Assembly (NCBI GenBank): GCA_033557465.1
Contig: CM066033.1
Location: 1,241,627,523 to 1,241,691,522, forward strand
Direction of reading: 5' to 3'
DNA: 64,000 nt
DNA from: Ichthyophis bannanicus
Taxonomy: Eukaryota; Chordata; Amphibia; Gymnophiona; Ichthyophiidae
Shown: piece by piece, positions 1 through 11,908 of the stretch
Position numbering within the stretch: position 1 is the stretch's first letter
Layout: each line of letters starts with the position of its first letter
Notes under the pieces: generated by a model
Told to the model about the DNA's origin: nothing
The model's database searches: none
The model's input: the letters and a program-made list of their open reading frames with translations, nothing else
Translations under genes and position numbers: made by a program

Positions 1-868
1 CAGAACAAAAAATTCAAAGTTCACTTGGTTTGCCCTTGGGGTATATCAACGTACTTTCTCCACAATTAAAAAGCAAAACCTTTCTGTGTCTTCCGCCAGT
101 TCTCTATATCTCTCAGAAGCCCAGACTCCCTGCTTTTGCATCTTAAAAGAGCAGGAGTGAAACCCATTCACTCCTGCCCCAGCAGCACTGTAATCCAAAA
201 AGGTACTGGTAAGCATTGCCATAATTCAATCTGGTACCTGCTGCTACCTCTGAACTAGTCCTGCTGACCAGTACCATTTTAAATTATGACTCCAGCAGGG
301 CAATCTCCTTCCTCATTTAAATGTACAAACAGATAGTGATAAGCAGAGAGGGAGAATGTGAGAGTTTGGGGATCTGCACAAGAAGGATCTTTAACCAGCT
401 GGAGGGTGGCGATACCGTAAGCCAGGGAACTGAGATGAGGTGAATTTTTATTTCTGCTTGGGGGTCTTACCTTGAGTGGTGAGGGTTCAGATTTGAAACA
501 GAAACAAGATTTAAAAATGAAAAAAAGTCCAACAAAAAGAAATTCAGAACTAAACAGAAATGTTTCCCATGCACGCTCCTAATTTCTGCATGACAAGTTT
601 ATGCGAGCAGGAAGGGGTAGTAAGACTTCAGCTTAATCTACTCTCAGACATGAGCAGTTAGCTTAGTCATATAAAATAAAACTGAATTTGTTGTTTAGTC
701 TGAGTAAAGATTGTGTTTTAACTTGTTGTTATGACTAATCTATGGGAAAGATGCAGCTATTCAGCCAGGATCAGGATTATTAGAGGTAGTCATATTAGAA
801 TTACTTGTTTCAATCGGTGTAGCAAATGCTCGGGAAATGGAGGAAAAGAGAGTAATGTATCCTAGATG
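1..868. other. Intergenic, nothing recognised
   Basis: No gene, long ORF or repeat that I recognise. The only open frames are short and have no recognisable domain. This DNA lies about 18 kb beyond the 3' end of the collagen gene. Confidence 0.5.
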
Positions 869-1200
869 CAGTGGCGTACCAAGGGCAAGGTGGTGGGTGT
901 GGTCGGCCCTGGGTGCTGGCCAGAAAGAGGGTGCAGGATAAATTCCAGGCCCATATGGTGATGGTGCGCACTCAGCAAACGCACTTTCACTTGCCTGCTG
1001 GCTTGCCATGCCTCTGCTCCAGGCCTGCTCTTACCTCCAGAAGTCTCTCAATAACAGCCACTCCATGAGACTTCAGCCCAGGAGGAAACAGCAATGTGGA
1101 AAGCCAGCAAACAAGTGGAAGTAAGTTTGCCGAGCACGCATATGGGAGCGGGCATCATGGTGGGGGTAGCAGGAGGGCGTCACAGGGGGAAGGACCGCTC
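869..1200 (+). mobile_element. Possible hAT-type left end fragment
   Basis: The segment opens with CAGTGGCGTACCAAGGG, which has the CAG-start layout of hAT terminal inverted repeats. It is followed by a GC-richer stretch unlike its flanks. I found no matching right terminus and no second copy of the 8 bp that precede the start, so this is at best a truncated non-autonomous element. The right limit is approximate. Confidence 0.35.
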
Positions 1201-1758
1201 CGGGTGTTACATAGGCTAGCTATGACCTTGCGGAGATGTTAAGAACTCTACAGATCAGTCAGGTGGAGGTTATTCTGTCCAAACAGCTGAATCTGTGCTG
1301 TAATTCCACTATAATTCTTCCTTTTTCAGGGCTTCAGTGAATTAATTGCAATAGGCTTTTTTGTTACCTTGTCTTTCATTTTTGGTTTATATGAACAACT
1401 TGATGGATACAAATAACTTTGGGTGCCCTTTTACAGGATGGTGAGGTGGCCCAGAAAAATTGTAAATAAATAAACATATTTTTTTAGGCAGTTGATGTAA
1501 AATTGGTTTTACAAAATCCTTTTCTTTTTTCCTTTTATAAACGGTGACTGATGCACAGAACAATCTCCAGGTGGAAATGGAAGTGAGGGGCAATAATGCA
1601 TGAACATCAGACAAAAGGAGGAACTTTTGTACTAGGGAAGCATGGATATAGCGGGGGTGATGAAACTGGCAGGCTAAATGGCCCTTGTCTTTTTTTATCT
1701 GCCATCACTCAGACCAGCAACTGTGCACTGGCTTACAAGTTCTGCATCTAGGGTAGCA
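1201..1758. other. Intergenic, nothing recognised
   Basis: AT-rich sequence with no credible ORF and no repeat that I can name. It ends where the first copy of the duplicated segment begins. Confidence 0.4.
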
Positions 1759-2629
1759 AAATTCTGGCTGCAGCAACGTTCCTGTCCCCCCCCCCCCCAA
1801 CATGAACCGCCAAACCCACTGCCATCTGGTTCCCTCCAGTTGATCTCTGATTGCTTCCGCCACTCGCTCTGCCCTCTTCCATTGATCTCTGACATCCAAT
1901 CTGCTCCTTGCAAGACATCAGGGGTCTGGATATGTTGTCAATAGAATGAAGATAGTGCTTGGCCTGAGTTAGTCTGCAGCTCCATACGTAAAAGACTCGT
2001 CCTCCATCACAGAAGCCCAGATTTAAGGTACTGCTTCAACATGAACTCTGAGGGGCATGAAGGGGATGCTTTGGTATCTAGTGCCTGAGACAGGAAAACT
2101 GAAAATCCATCATTGCCATTATTTCTCTGTGTGTGTCTGTTAAAGGAACTCCACATGGCTAAAAAATGAAATTTTAGGATCTTAGTAAGATTGCAAACTA
2201 CATTTCATCCAGGTTTTATTTCTTGTTAACATTCTAGTTTTGGGGGTTTTTTTATAACTACTATATGATTGTAATTTTATAAAGGCTACTGTATGTTTTG
2301 GGATCTTTATGTGGTATTAATCTAGGATATGAAATCTGTCTTTGAGCTGCAGGACTAATGTAAGGTAAAGCACCTGACCTGGAAGGTCTTATTTTCGGTG
2401 ATGGTCACATCGGCATTCAGTTATTGAACTCCAGAATGAAAATTCTTGCAAAGCAGCTTATTATTATGCCTAATGAATAATGCACCTGCATTTGACTTCG
2501 CAAGCTGTATTATTCATGGAATATATGCCCTTTTTGGTAGTCTGACCCTTATCAAAAAATACCATGAGTCAATTGCTTGGGGTTGAGTGGCACCATTTTG
2601 AACCCAGGCGCTGAAGGGACAGGAGCAAC
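1759..2629. repeat. Copy A of a locally duplicated segment
   Basis: This stretch is clearly homologous to 3059-4593. Shared landmarks in the same order are ATTCTGGCTGCAGCAAC, a poly-C run, the paragraph ending CATCACAGAAGCCCAG, TTTAAGGTACTGCTTCAAC, the start of a DIRS recombinase reading frame near 2360-2420, and the block CTTGCAAAGCAGCTTATTA. Relative to copy B it lacks about 250 bp near 2021 and about 430 bp near 2421, the latter removing most of the recombinase fragment. Either one tandem duplication followed by deletion, or two insertions of one decayed element, would explain it. Confidence 0.75.
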
Positions 2630-3058
2630 TGGTCGGCATCAGATACTGTGTTCAGCCTCGCATAGGCTTTGCACTGTCCAGTTACTCTGGCAGCTCACTC
2701 ACACCCTCTAATGGACTGGGGAGAAGGGAAATGCATTTGCCCAGCTAATGCTCCTTAACAATCTGGATTTCCAGTCTTGGAAGTAGGAGCTGCCTATTAA
2801 ACTTTATTTAATTTTTATTTAACATTTAGTTTTATTTAACTGTATTCTATGAATGTGGGATGGAATAGTAGATACAGGAAGGTGCCTTCCCACCCCCCAC
2901 AGTTGCTGTTATAGATAATAGGCGAATAAGATTATTACAAAAAAATTATCTGATGGCATCTTTTCATTGTGCTGTTAAATAGACAGATTAGATATAGCAG
3001 CCTGTCCTACTCCACTGCTATTGACTGTATTGTACAAATAAAATGCATATATACTTCC

Positions 3059-4593
3059 AAAATTCTGGCTGCAGCAACTTTCCTGTCTCCCCCCCCCCCC
3101 CCCCCACCATGGATTGGCAAACCCACTGCCACCTGGGTCCCCTCCAGTTGATCTCATTCCGGCTGCCACCCGCTCTGCCTTCTTCTATTGATCTGACATC
3201 CAATCTGCTCCTTGCAGACATCAAGGGTCTGGATATGTTGTGAACAGAATGAAAATAGTGCTTGGCCTGAGTTAGTCTGCAGCTCCATACTTACATCTCG
3301 TCCTCCATCACAGAAGCCCAGAGTGGTCTCAGTCATTTTGGTGTCTGGGGGCATGAGCCCAAGGGTTCGTTTCGTTCACACACACAGGCAACCGAACACT
3401 AGAGGTCTGAGGGGAAGATGGCATAAGGAGAGAAAAATGGATTCTGAAGTCTGGGGGAAGGGAGTCATACATATAAGCAGTTAGGAAATGGAATTGAGGT
3501 CTATCAGTGGAACAGAACCTAAACTAGATGTTGGCAAGAAAAAATGGAATTAATAAGTCATTGGCAGCAATGATTTAAGGTACTGCTTCAACATGAGGTC
3601 TACTGAGGGGCATCTAGTGCTTGAGACAGGAAAACTGAAAATCCATCATTGCCATTATTTCTGTGAGTCTGTGTGTTAAAGAAACTCCATATGGCTGATA
3701 AGTGATATTTTAGGATCTTAGTAAGATAGCAAACTATATTTCATCCAGGTTTTATTTCTTGTTTATATTCTAGTTTTTCTTTTTTTTTTAATAACTACAT
3801 TGTGATTGTAATTTTATAAAGGCTATGTTATGGGATATTTATCTGGTATTAATCTAGGAGAAGAAATCTGTCTTTGAGCTACTGGACTAATATAAGGTGA
3901 AGCGCCTGACCTGGAAGGTCTTATTTTTTGTGATGGTCACTTCAACATTCAGAGTTATTGAGCTCCAGAACCAAGTGACTGATCTGTCCTATACCAAGTT
4001 TTTCAATAATAGGGTGGTTCCACACAAACATCCTAAGTTCCATTCTAAGTTGTTGTCATATTTCTACCTTAACCAATCAAGTGATCTTCCAATATTCTTC
4101 CACAGGCCATGTGTACATGAAGGTGATTGTGCCTTGCACACCTTGGATTGCAAAAGAACATTAGACTTCCACATGAAGTGAAAAAAAGCCCTTAGAAGGT
4201 CCATCCAGTTTTTTGTTTATTTTGACTCCAACAAACTTGGGATAGCTATACCCAAGAGCACACCTTTTAGTAGAAAGCATATTTATAGGAGTTGTTACTA
4301 TTTGTAGCATGCAGTTTGCCAAATATAGTACTTTAAATGCAAAACTGCATTATCTGCTCTTAATGCACATTTTTAACACAATGCAAGATAAATAGTGAGA
4401 AGCAAAGTATGAAAAATCTTGCAAAGCAGCTTATTATTATGCCTAATGAATAATGCACCTGCATTTGATTTCACAAGCTGCATTATTCATGGAACATATG
4501 TCCTTTGTTGGCAGTCTGACCCTTATCGAAAAATACTATGAGCCTACCACTTGCCACCACTTTGAACCCAGGTGCTGAATGGACAGGAGCAAC
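3059..4593. repeat. Copy B of the duplicated segment
   Basis: The longer of two direct copies (the partner is 1759-2629). It keeps two blocks that copy A lacks: about 3322-3569, and about 3976-4410, which holds most of the recombinase remnant. Divergence between the copies is visible throughout as substitutions and small indels, so the duplication is not recent. Confidence 0.75.
3897..4181 (+). pseudogene. DIRS-type tyrosine recombinase fragment
   Basis: A 94-residue open frame that aligns by eye with the recombinase of the DIRS element at 12.6-18.8 kb. Shared landmarks are LTWKV, an arginine-bearing STFRVIELQ block (SARRVNELQ in the other copy), a KFxNNRVV block, HPKF, and LHTLDCKR. The arginine matches the first catalytic residue of the family; the H-x-x-R and the nucleophilic tyrosine are not present. 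It is a remnant of the middle of the enzyme, on the opposite strand to the two larger DIRS elements. The apparent start Met is not meaningful. Confidence 0.7.
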
Positions 4594-4599
4594 AAGGGA

Positions 4600-5560
4600 T
4601 CATTCCTACCCTCAACTAGACATCACAGAGACCCCCGGTAGGTACTGGGGAGGAATTGGGTGTAGGAGTTCTTGTTTGGGGAATCTTATTGAGGAGATTT
4701 CACAAATTTTACATTCCCCACATAGTAGATTCCAAATATCATGGAGCAACATATAAGCTCAGAAAGAAGACATCTTGTGGTACAAGTTACGTAGTATACT
4801 GCATTTGCTACCCATGTGGATTGATATATGTAGGCAAAATGATCCGGCCTTTTAGAGTAAGGATGAATGAACATTGTAAAACACGAGAAGCACCAATAGT
4901 GGAACACTGTTTAGAACAGGGCCACAAATTTGAAGAGCTACGGTGTTTCTGTATAGATCAGATTCTCACAGGTAAAAATGGGAAATCAAGAGAACAGGTT
5001 TTATTGATCTGTGAACAAAGGTGGATCTATAACCTGCAATCTGTAACCCCGAGGAGATTGGGGAGTCTGTGTTTGAAGTATGCAGTTTGAAATAACAATG
5101 AACAAACAAAGACCGCGTGGCTTTAATTAACCGTAGATAGATCACGGAACAATCAACGGCTAAGCATTATGAGAGAGATGAAGAGATACAATGACGAAAA
5201 GTGCACAGGTGAATGAAATAGCCTATTTAGTGGTACATTTAAATCTTGAAGATCAATACTAGTCCGTATGTGCGGAGTTGTTAGGAAGCCGACAGGCTCG
5301 GAGAAAGAAAGACAAACAAGACGCTGGCAGCACACAAAATATAATTACAATTGAGGTAATCCTTAAATAAAAATTATGAATAAATGTTTCATCATACATT
5401 GCAAAGTAGATCGATAGTATATTTAGAAAATTTGTAAAGACATGATTAACCAATAAGATTTTTATCTGTTTCACCACAGATGCTTAAAAAAAGAAAAAAA
5501 GCCCTGAAGAAACTCAACGTAGTGAAACGCAGATAAGGCGCTGAGGCATGGCGTCAGGGA
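4600..5560 (+). mobile_element. Penelope-like retroelement, 3' fragment
   Basis: Contains the GIY-YIG nuclease remnant and about 470 bp of non-coding 3' sequence. The 3' part includes GAAACTCAACGTAGTGAAAC near 5508, resembling the GTGAAACGC-type ends seen in vertebrate Penelope-like elements. Both limits are approximate; I saw no clear target duplication. Confidence 0.5.
4656..5090 (+). pseudogene. Penelope-like element GIY-YIG endonuclease fragment
   Basis: A 144-residue frame. The stretch from about residue 42 reads VVYCICYPCGLIYVGK, followed by RPFRVRMNEH; this fits the GIY-YIG core and following arginine-rich helix of Penelope-like retroelements (here GLIYVGK replaces the second motif). 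It continues with VEHCLEQGH and ends with an EQRWIYNLQS block, the usual C-terminal layout of this domain with its late Glu. In an intact element the domain follows a telomerase-like RT and nicks target DNA. No RT is visible upstream, so the copy is 5'-truncated. The first 30 residues are unlikely to be native. Confidence 0.75.
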
Positions 5561-5839
5561 AATCGTATAGAACATAAAAGTTAAGCACTTTTTTATGTTT
5601 AAAATACTTTTGGATATAAAGGTTACATTGAAAGCTACAGATAAGGAAGGTCATTGATGCGAAATGACACACAACATATAGACAAGATAAAAGTCTTTAG
5701 TTTAGTGTCTATAAGAGTCTGAGACCTCCTTTTCTTTAAATAATTTGAATATATCCAACGAAGAAAAGACTTAGAGAATTAATTATTTTCATGGTGATTG
5801 AAGTACTTTAAAATCACAATCTTAGAGATACAAATAGAG

Positions 5840-6150
5840 TGTGGACTATTATAAGACAGACAAGCATTGTGAATGCAGCTAACACCACCTATTCAGGTGA
5901 CATTAGCTGCACCCACGCTGGCTGCAAATCTGGCAGACCATGCACTGTTGAGACTCGTGGCAACTGCACATTGCAGACACACTCACTCTCCACCCTAATC
6001 CCACACACTCCTGTAGATAACACATGTTCAGCAAATAGTGCAGAAAATCACAGAGTTATCTGCAGTTGCCTCGCGTCAGCTGCTACCACAGCCAGATAAT
6101 GTGCGCTATCTGCGCATTAGCAGCTAACGCAGTTTAGTAAACATGCTCCT
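5840..6150. mobile_element. MITE with GTAAACATGC-type end
   Basis: The right end reads TTTAGTAAACATGCTCC followed by TTA. This is the terminal signature shared by many short elements in the window (for example those ending near 12293, 27894, 31679 and 57903). The interior is CpG-poor and repeats AGCTAAC/GTTAGC words. The left end is not resolved. Confidence 0.5.
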
Positions 6151-6305
6151 TTACCTTAATGTCCGTCTTCTTTCTGAGTTTTTAATATTTGTCTCTGCTG
6201 CTTTTTTCCACCCACCAAGCCCCCTTGACTACCTTACCTTAAAGCACTTTCTTAAAGCTATCCCACGCTATTTGCTGTCCAACTTCTCCTTTATCATCTA
6301 TTCTA

Positions 6306-6775
6306 AAATGATCGGGCCCGGTATTCAGTGCCAGTGGCTAGTGCTCCTACAACAGCTAGCCAATGGCATTGGATCTTAGATCTGGATATTCAATACTGGG
6401 GGCCATTCCCGGCCACCAGCACTGAATATATGGGTCGGCCTCAGAACCTGGAAGCTAACAGGGCAGGGGCAATATTCTCGCCACTCTCTGGTTAGCTTCT
6501 GAGAGAAAAGTAAGGGCAGCCTTTGCTGTGCCTTACTTTTACCTTGTGCCACTAACTAAGCAGCGGCTCAATATCACCACTACCCAATTAGCGATGGGTG
6601 CTGCCCTGGAACGCCCCATACTAACTGGGCAGCATCAGGGTGTGCAGCCCTGGCACCGGCGGATACTCAGTGGCGCTAACCATGTTAGTGTTGCTGAATA
6701 TCCCACTGAGCGGCATTTATATGATTTGCAGGTCTGCAAACCATGTAAGTGCCTTTGATTTTTAGGCCCATCCTG
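6306..6775. repeat. Fold-back repeat with TATTCAGTGC motifs
   Basis: Contains TATTCAGTGCC near 6333 and its inverted form CACTGAATATATGG near 6420, plus several inverted GTTAGC/GCTAAC words. The block at 47257-47637 shows the same style of ATATTCAATG/CACTGAATATC words. Probably a non-autonomous DNA transposon family; the boundaries are rough. Confidence 0.4.
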
Positions 6776-7520
6776 TATTGAATTGTTGACTTCCCTTTTG
6801 ACCCTGTGTTTAGCAGCATAAGAACATCTGATTATTTCCCAATGTTGTTTTTGATATTGTGGACAGACATGAATACCTTTACCAGTGAAAGGCAACGCAT
6901 CCAATCTTATTTTTTTAAATCAAAAGAAATAGTTCTATGTTCTGCAGAGCCAGCTGACAGGCAGACGGTCTCTCACCAGCTTGTGCTGGGAAAGGTAAAG
7001 CACTGAAAATTCACTGGGTAATATTCCTGGTTATTTATCTAATAGGGAATTCTCTTACACTGTGAAGTTCGCTGTTTCGTCTATGTAACATGATCGACTA
7101 ATTGCACTTAACACACGTATACATACAAAACATTTGATACATCTTCTTGGTATTTTGTCTTCTTTTCTAAATGAACTGGAAGCGACACACCAACTTTTTT
7201 TTAAAACCAAGTGGAACAATGTGTAGTAACTGATGGCAGGTTAAAGAGAAGCGGCCTCTCCAGTCTTAGTTGTATTCCTCTCCAGTTCTTTATCCTTTTT
7301 TCCAGATGAGGCTATAAACTCCCACATTTAAAATACCACCAGCTCCCCCTTCTCCATGTCTTCTCAGTCTTGTTCTCTCTGTTGCATTCTGTACCTGTCC
7401 CAAGCAGGATGATTGATATTAGGGTTATAACCATGATTACTGTATGCAGAAGGCCCCTAGTCATTTGAACGTCCAGTGCTATTGTACTACTTCTGACAGG
7501 GTTATAACCATGGACATTTA
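6776..7520. other. Intergenic, nothing recognised
   Basis: No ORF with recognisable domains and no repeat that I can name. The open frame at 6806-7006 has no features supporting a gene. Confidence 0.4.
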
Positions 7521-7871
7521 GGAGCCTTTTTTACTAACGTGCAGTATATTTTCCCATTTACTGCACATTAAGAGTAACTCTCAGGGGTGTGGCGAGCATG
7601 TCCCCTACAGTTATTGCAATGAAAAGTCCCTCATCACACTTTAAGTTCATTTGCGATTAGCATGGGTGCACAAAACCACCTATTGAGGTGGTGTTCAGTG
7701 CACCTGCGCTAATTGCTACATTGACAGTTAGCATGCACTAACTGTGATGTGCGGCCCATGCCCTCTCTCTGCACATAACCAATTCAGTCCCCTCCCTCTG
7801 TGCGATGAGCAGTTGATGCAGGCATTATTGTGATCTGTCATGCTAACACGATAACAGTTACTGCATGCTAA
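7521..7871. mobile_element. Truncated Harbinger-like MITE
   Basis: Starts with GGAGCCTTTTTTACTAACG immediately after TTA, the left-end pattern of the MITE family best seen at 35045-35483. The right end is lost where a CR1 tail begins at about 7872. Confidence 0.45.
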
Positions 7872-8640
7872 AACATAGAAACATGATGGCAGAAAAAGAC
7901 CACATGGCCCTTCCATATCAACTACAATAGTCCCCGTTTTACCTTTATAGATCCTCTGTGTTTGTCCCATGCTTTCTTGAATTCAGATACTGTTCTCGAC
8001 TCTATTACTTCCACGCATCTACCACTCTTTCCGTAAAGAAATATTTCCACATATTACTCATGAGTAATATTATCCTTTCACCCCTCACAGCAGAGCTCGC
8101 TTTCAATCAAGAGACTCTCCTGTGCATTTATGCCACATCTCAATCATAGCTCTTCTATCCTGCCTTTCCTCTAAAGTATACATATCTTTAAGTCTGTCCT
8201 CATATATTTTATAACGAAGACCACTATCCATTTTAGTAGCTACCCTCTGCAGACTCTAACCTGTTTATATCCTTTTAAAAGTGTGGTCTCAAGAACTGCA
8301 CACAGTAATCCAAATCCAGAGATTTATACAGAGGCACTATCACCTCCTGTTTTCTGCTGGCCATTCCTCTCCCTATGCACCCAAGCATTCTTCTGGCTTT
8401 CACTGTCACCTTTTCTACCTCTTCAGCTTCTTTAAGATCATCAGACACAATCACGCCCAGGTCCTGCTCTTCTTTAGTCGACAGAAGTACTTCATCCCCT
8501 ACATTGTACCGCTCCCTTGGATTTTTGCAGCCCAAATGCATGACCATGCATTTTTTAGCATTAAATCTCAGCTGACAAGTTCTAGACCATTCTTCGAGCA
8601 TAGCTGGATCCCTCCTCATGTTATCTACTCCCGCCATGAT
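7872..8640 (-). mobile_element. CR1-like LINE, 3' fragment
   Basis: Minus-oriented LINE remnant. From 8640 downward it encodes the end of a reverse transcriptase, then about 400 bp of non-coding 3' sequence ending at 7872 with a CCATCATGTTTCTATG type tail. The same tail recurs at 10247-10440, so the family has several copies here. Confidence 0.65.
8275..8640 (-). pseudogene. CR1-like reverse transcriptase C-terminal fragment
   Basis: About 120 residues that resemble the region following the catalytic palm in CR1-type RTs. It reads LEEWSRTCQLRFNAKKC, then VMHLG, an EQDLGVIVSDDLK block, ARRMLGCIGRGM, and VPLYKSL. The typical cysteine-lysine and DLGV landmarks are retained. It has no catalytic YADD and so is non-functional. 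Sequence at 8640-8675 is a different element's tail on the opposite strand (GACGGCACTTAACAACAAC). Confidence 0.7.
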
Positions 8641-9104
8641 CGACACCGACTCGACGGCACTTAACAACAACAACAGTGCACTTTAGTAAAATGGTCATAT
8701 TGCTGCTGTTAATGTTATAAAAAATGGCTGCTTCATTGCAGGTGGTCCCACCCTTCTTTGAAGCCCTTTGTAGCCATATCATGAACATTAGAATGGTTGA
8801 GATATAATAGATTACCAAGTTTGAAGCTTGTCTGCAAGAAATAGCTTTGATTTAATCTTCAAGCACAAACCATGAAATATGCGCATCCCAAGATGAAAAT
8901 ACTTCAAAAACTTTGCCCATTTCTTGACCACAGAGGCTTTAGAACTGTATGCCAGTCAATAATAACACCCCACCTTGATTAATGAAATTTCATATATCAA
9001 TGGCTACCCAAACACACACTGAATCCTCTACAACTGGCTATAAACACAGCTGCCTCTACATTTGACCACATAACAACTATCCTAAAACAAGCTGACCAAG
9101 GGAG

Positions 9105-10245
9105 ATTCCAAGATGGCTGCACGCAGCCCCTGAGTGTAGCCCACAAATTTTCAAATGGGAAAGCGTAAGGCAAAATCAGCTATTCAACCCCCAGATAGCC
9201 AGTTACCTTACACTGTTGTGCCTAAAGGGCCTTTGGATGCTTATTTCCTCATCGTGAGCCGCCACAGTTGACTGTCTTGGGAGAAGTGTTAACCCAGTTG
9301 TGGGAACGCTGGAGCGGGGAGACTTGGCATCTTCCTCAGGGATAGATCTCATCCCTCGTGATCCATAGCATCCTCCAAGGTTGGTGGTTCCTGTCGTATA
9401 GTCCAAGGAGCCGCAGTCTCTCTGGAGCCTGTGCTGGCGGTCCAGCTGATTCATGGGGGCAGGCCTCAGGTGGTGACGCAGGGAGCAATGACTCCTCACA
9501 GGAACATTACGTCGGCAGTGTCCCCTCACAGTTGGAAAGGTTGCGAGGAGCTACAGAGCTGGAGAGTGAGCAGGAGAGAATGGCAGAGCTGGAGAGTTCT
9601 TTTGCTGGGATATTGATGGAAACTTTTTTTATGCGCCCAGAAAAGATCACACTCGAGACTATTTGGGGCACCATTAAACAGTTTGGCAAGGGACTTTTTC
9701 CACGAGTGCAGACGTTGGCTGCCCAATTTCAAATTATGCAAGACCAGTGTGCTATTAATACCTCAGAGATCTCTAAAGGGTTTGTACGAGTTGAACAAGT
9801 GGAGCACTGTATGGAATCTGTGGTTAAAGATATAACTTTTGTTAAGGTCAGACTGGAGCATTTGGAATATGTCTCCAGGATGGCAAATATCTATTTGATT
9901 AATTTTCCTAAATCCCAGTTAATATCACCTTGGGGAAATGTTTAGATCTTATTTGGCAGAAGTGTTGGCTGTTCCGTCAGAGATATTTCCATCACTTATT
10001 AAAATAAAGGCTACCTTTGTTATGGAGTGGCCTGGTCCCCAGCAGTTTGAAGAACTGAATGTATCTGCGATATTGGAAAGTTCTTCTGTTGACAATGTTA
10101 TACTTGCTATATGTTTGGTCCAGTTCGCTGTCTTCAGACAGGGATTGGTTTTTACTGATGTTCTTTAAGAAAAGGAACATTCGGTTCCGATGTTATCTTG
10201 TTTGGGCATTTCCTGACCTGGCTCGGGAGACCCAATGCCGAAGGA
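9105..10245 (+). pseudogene. L1-type ORF1 remnant
   Basis: Begins with an AAGATGGCTGC start typical of L1 5' ends. The longest frame (9358-9945) has a heptad-like glutamate-rich stretch (ESEQERMAELES), then a coiled-coil-like region ending LEHLEYVSRMANIYLINFPK, which matches the L1 ORF1p pattern in which a coiled coil runs into an RRM. A frame change follows at about 9945. Downstream frames (9938-10168 and 10059-10256) carry SYLAEVLAVPSE, then FFKKRN and VWAFPDLARETQ, consistent with the rest of the RRM and the C-terminal domain. At least two frameshifts mean no protein is made. No ORF2 follows because a CR1 tail lies at 10247. Confidence 0.65.
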
Positions 10246-10246
10246 G

Positions 10247-10440
10247 GGAAACATAGAAAAATGATGACAGAAAAAGACCACATGGCCTTTCTAGTCTGTC
10301 CTTCTATATCAACAACTACAGCAACTGAATCTCCCAGCTGTGTGCTTTGTTTTTTTCTCAAGTATCTATGCAAATGTTTAATGAAATATATGTCTAACTC
10401 CTATATTTTTCTGCATCCTTCCTAGCTTTTGTCTTTCTTA
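10247..10440 (-). mobile_element. CR1-like LINE tail
   Basis: Opens with AAACATAGAAAAATGATGAC and continues with AGAAAAAGACCACATGGCC, closely matching 7872-7912. Read on the minus strand this is the 3' end of the same CR1-like family. Confidence 0.6.
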
Positions 10441-10799
10441 AATGCCCATCCAGTTCCCAATTCTCCTAGTGTAGAACCTACACTGCCGTGAAGTTTACTG
10501 CTATCAGCGTGGGGCTGTTGCAAATGTGGTTCAGATAAGTGCAAACAACTCTTTGCATTGTCTTATCTATGACTGTGGGGAGTTTGTTTACAAGGACATT
10601 TAACCGAAGAATTTTTCACACTCAGTTCCACAGAAGGTTTCATTATTGGTGGTTGTGTAGAGGCACAAAGTGGTGTGCTTTTTCTCACATAAATGAAAAA
10701 ATGGTTCTATGAATCAGGAGCCAAATTATTGATTAAAACGGAAGAAAAGCTGCGCGAGGGGGACACCCCTCAAGGCTGGTCTTCCAACATATAATTTAA

Positions 10800-11045
10800 A
10801 GTTTTGCTCAGAAAGTTCAGAAAACTGCTAAAAACCCATCGGTTTGCACAACACTTCACCAATGTCACTTAACCATTATAAAACTACCACAAATGGTATC
10901 CACCAGCTTGTAAATAGTTCACTTTCCCCATGTTTACCTAATGTTTTTGTACAAACTTCAAGTTCTATGTACACCCAGTTTGAATTGTTCCATAAACACC
11001 GCTTTGACCCAGTGAAAAGCGGTATAGAAATCCAGCTAAATAAAT
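10800..11045 (+). mobile_element. L2-like LINE 3' end fragment
   Basis: The end reads GAAAAGCGGTATAGAAATCC then (AAATA) repeats, the 'coding end, then GCGGTATA, then AT-rich short tandem tail' pattern of L2/CR1 LINEs in this window. The coding part is too decayed to translate confidently. Confidence 0.5.
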
Positions 11046-11099
11046 AAATGAAACATACCTGTTTATAGAATACCTTGGAACAAACACCTAAAGAACACA

Positions 11100-11330
11100 A
11101 CCTAATCGGTAATCCCTTACATACAACTGTCTCCCCACAGTTCTCTCTTTGTCTCTAGTTATGCAAGCTGTATAGTTGTTTAACCCACCTTACCCTATCC
11201 CTGTTCAATATAATTTCTCTGGTTTCCAAGTTCATGTTATCTATAACCATTGTGATGTAAACCATTGTGATGTAATGATAAAACGGTATGAAAACTTGTT
11301 AAATAAATTAATTAAATAAATGAATATTAG
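11100..11330 (+). mobile_element. Second L2-like LINE tail
   Basis: Ends in GATAAAACGGTATGAAAAC followed by TTAAATAAATTAATTAAATAAATG, again an L2-type 3' tail. It holds an internal direct duplication of CCATTGTGATGTAA near 11250-11275. Confidence 0.5.
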
Positions 11331-11590
11331 AATTTTGTATATAGCTAATTAGATACAATAGACTAGATTTAAAGACTAGTTTTTAGTACTGTGATAATGA
11401 ATAAATACAAATACAATACAACATAATGAAAAAAACAGCAAATCAATTTGTTTGAGTAATTTTGAAATGGTGTCTCTTTGATCCAAGACCAAAGAAATAG
11501 CATGAAACCTTATCCAGTCCTTTAAGCTAAAGTTACAGAATTTCTAGTTTGCAAAACATTTTTCAGAAAGCTTTGGGCGATATCTACACT

Positions 11591-11785
11591 ATTTTTTTGT
11601 GCCATCAAGTCAGTGCTAATTCTGTGTTTTCTTGGCAATGTATCACCAGAAGTAGAGTGGCGGACCTTTTCTTCTGAGGGAATAGAGGGTAAAGTGACTT
11701 GCTGAAGGTATGCTGGTGGGAATTGAATCCTTGATCTTCTGGTTGCTAGGCAATTATTCTAACCACTAGGCTACTCCTCCACTCC
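11591..11785 (-). mobile_element. tRNA-headed SINE with TGACGGCAC-type tail
   Basis: Read on the minus strand, the head near 11785 has box A/box B-like elements of a tRNA promoter (GTAGCCTAGTGGTTAG, then an AATTCCCACC region). The tail at 11591 is GCACTGACTTGATGGCAC plus poly-A. The same family occurs at 63347-63556 and 63821-64000. Confidence 0.65.
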
Positions 11786-11908
11786 AACATGAGTTTAAAA
11801 CTGTACAAGTACACTGATTTTCAGACTTTTTGCACTATTTTTGTTGTACCTTTGCAGAGTTGTTAAATCTGTCTTAATACATGCAAAGTCACGGTGATGC
11901 CAAACATA

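Noticed and set aside
5500..5560. Hammerhead ribozyme in the Penelope 3' region
   Set aside because: Penelope-like elements can carry such ribozymes, but I could not find the CTGATGA core with a properly placed GAAA.
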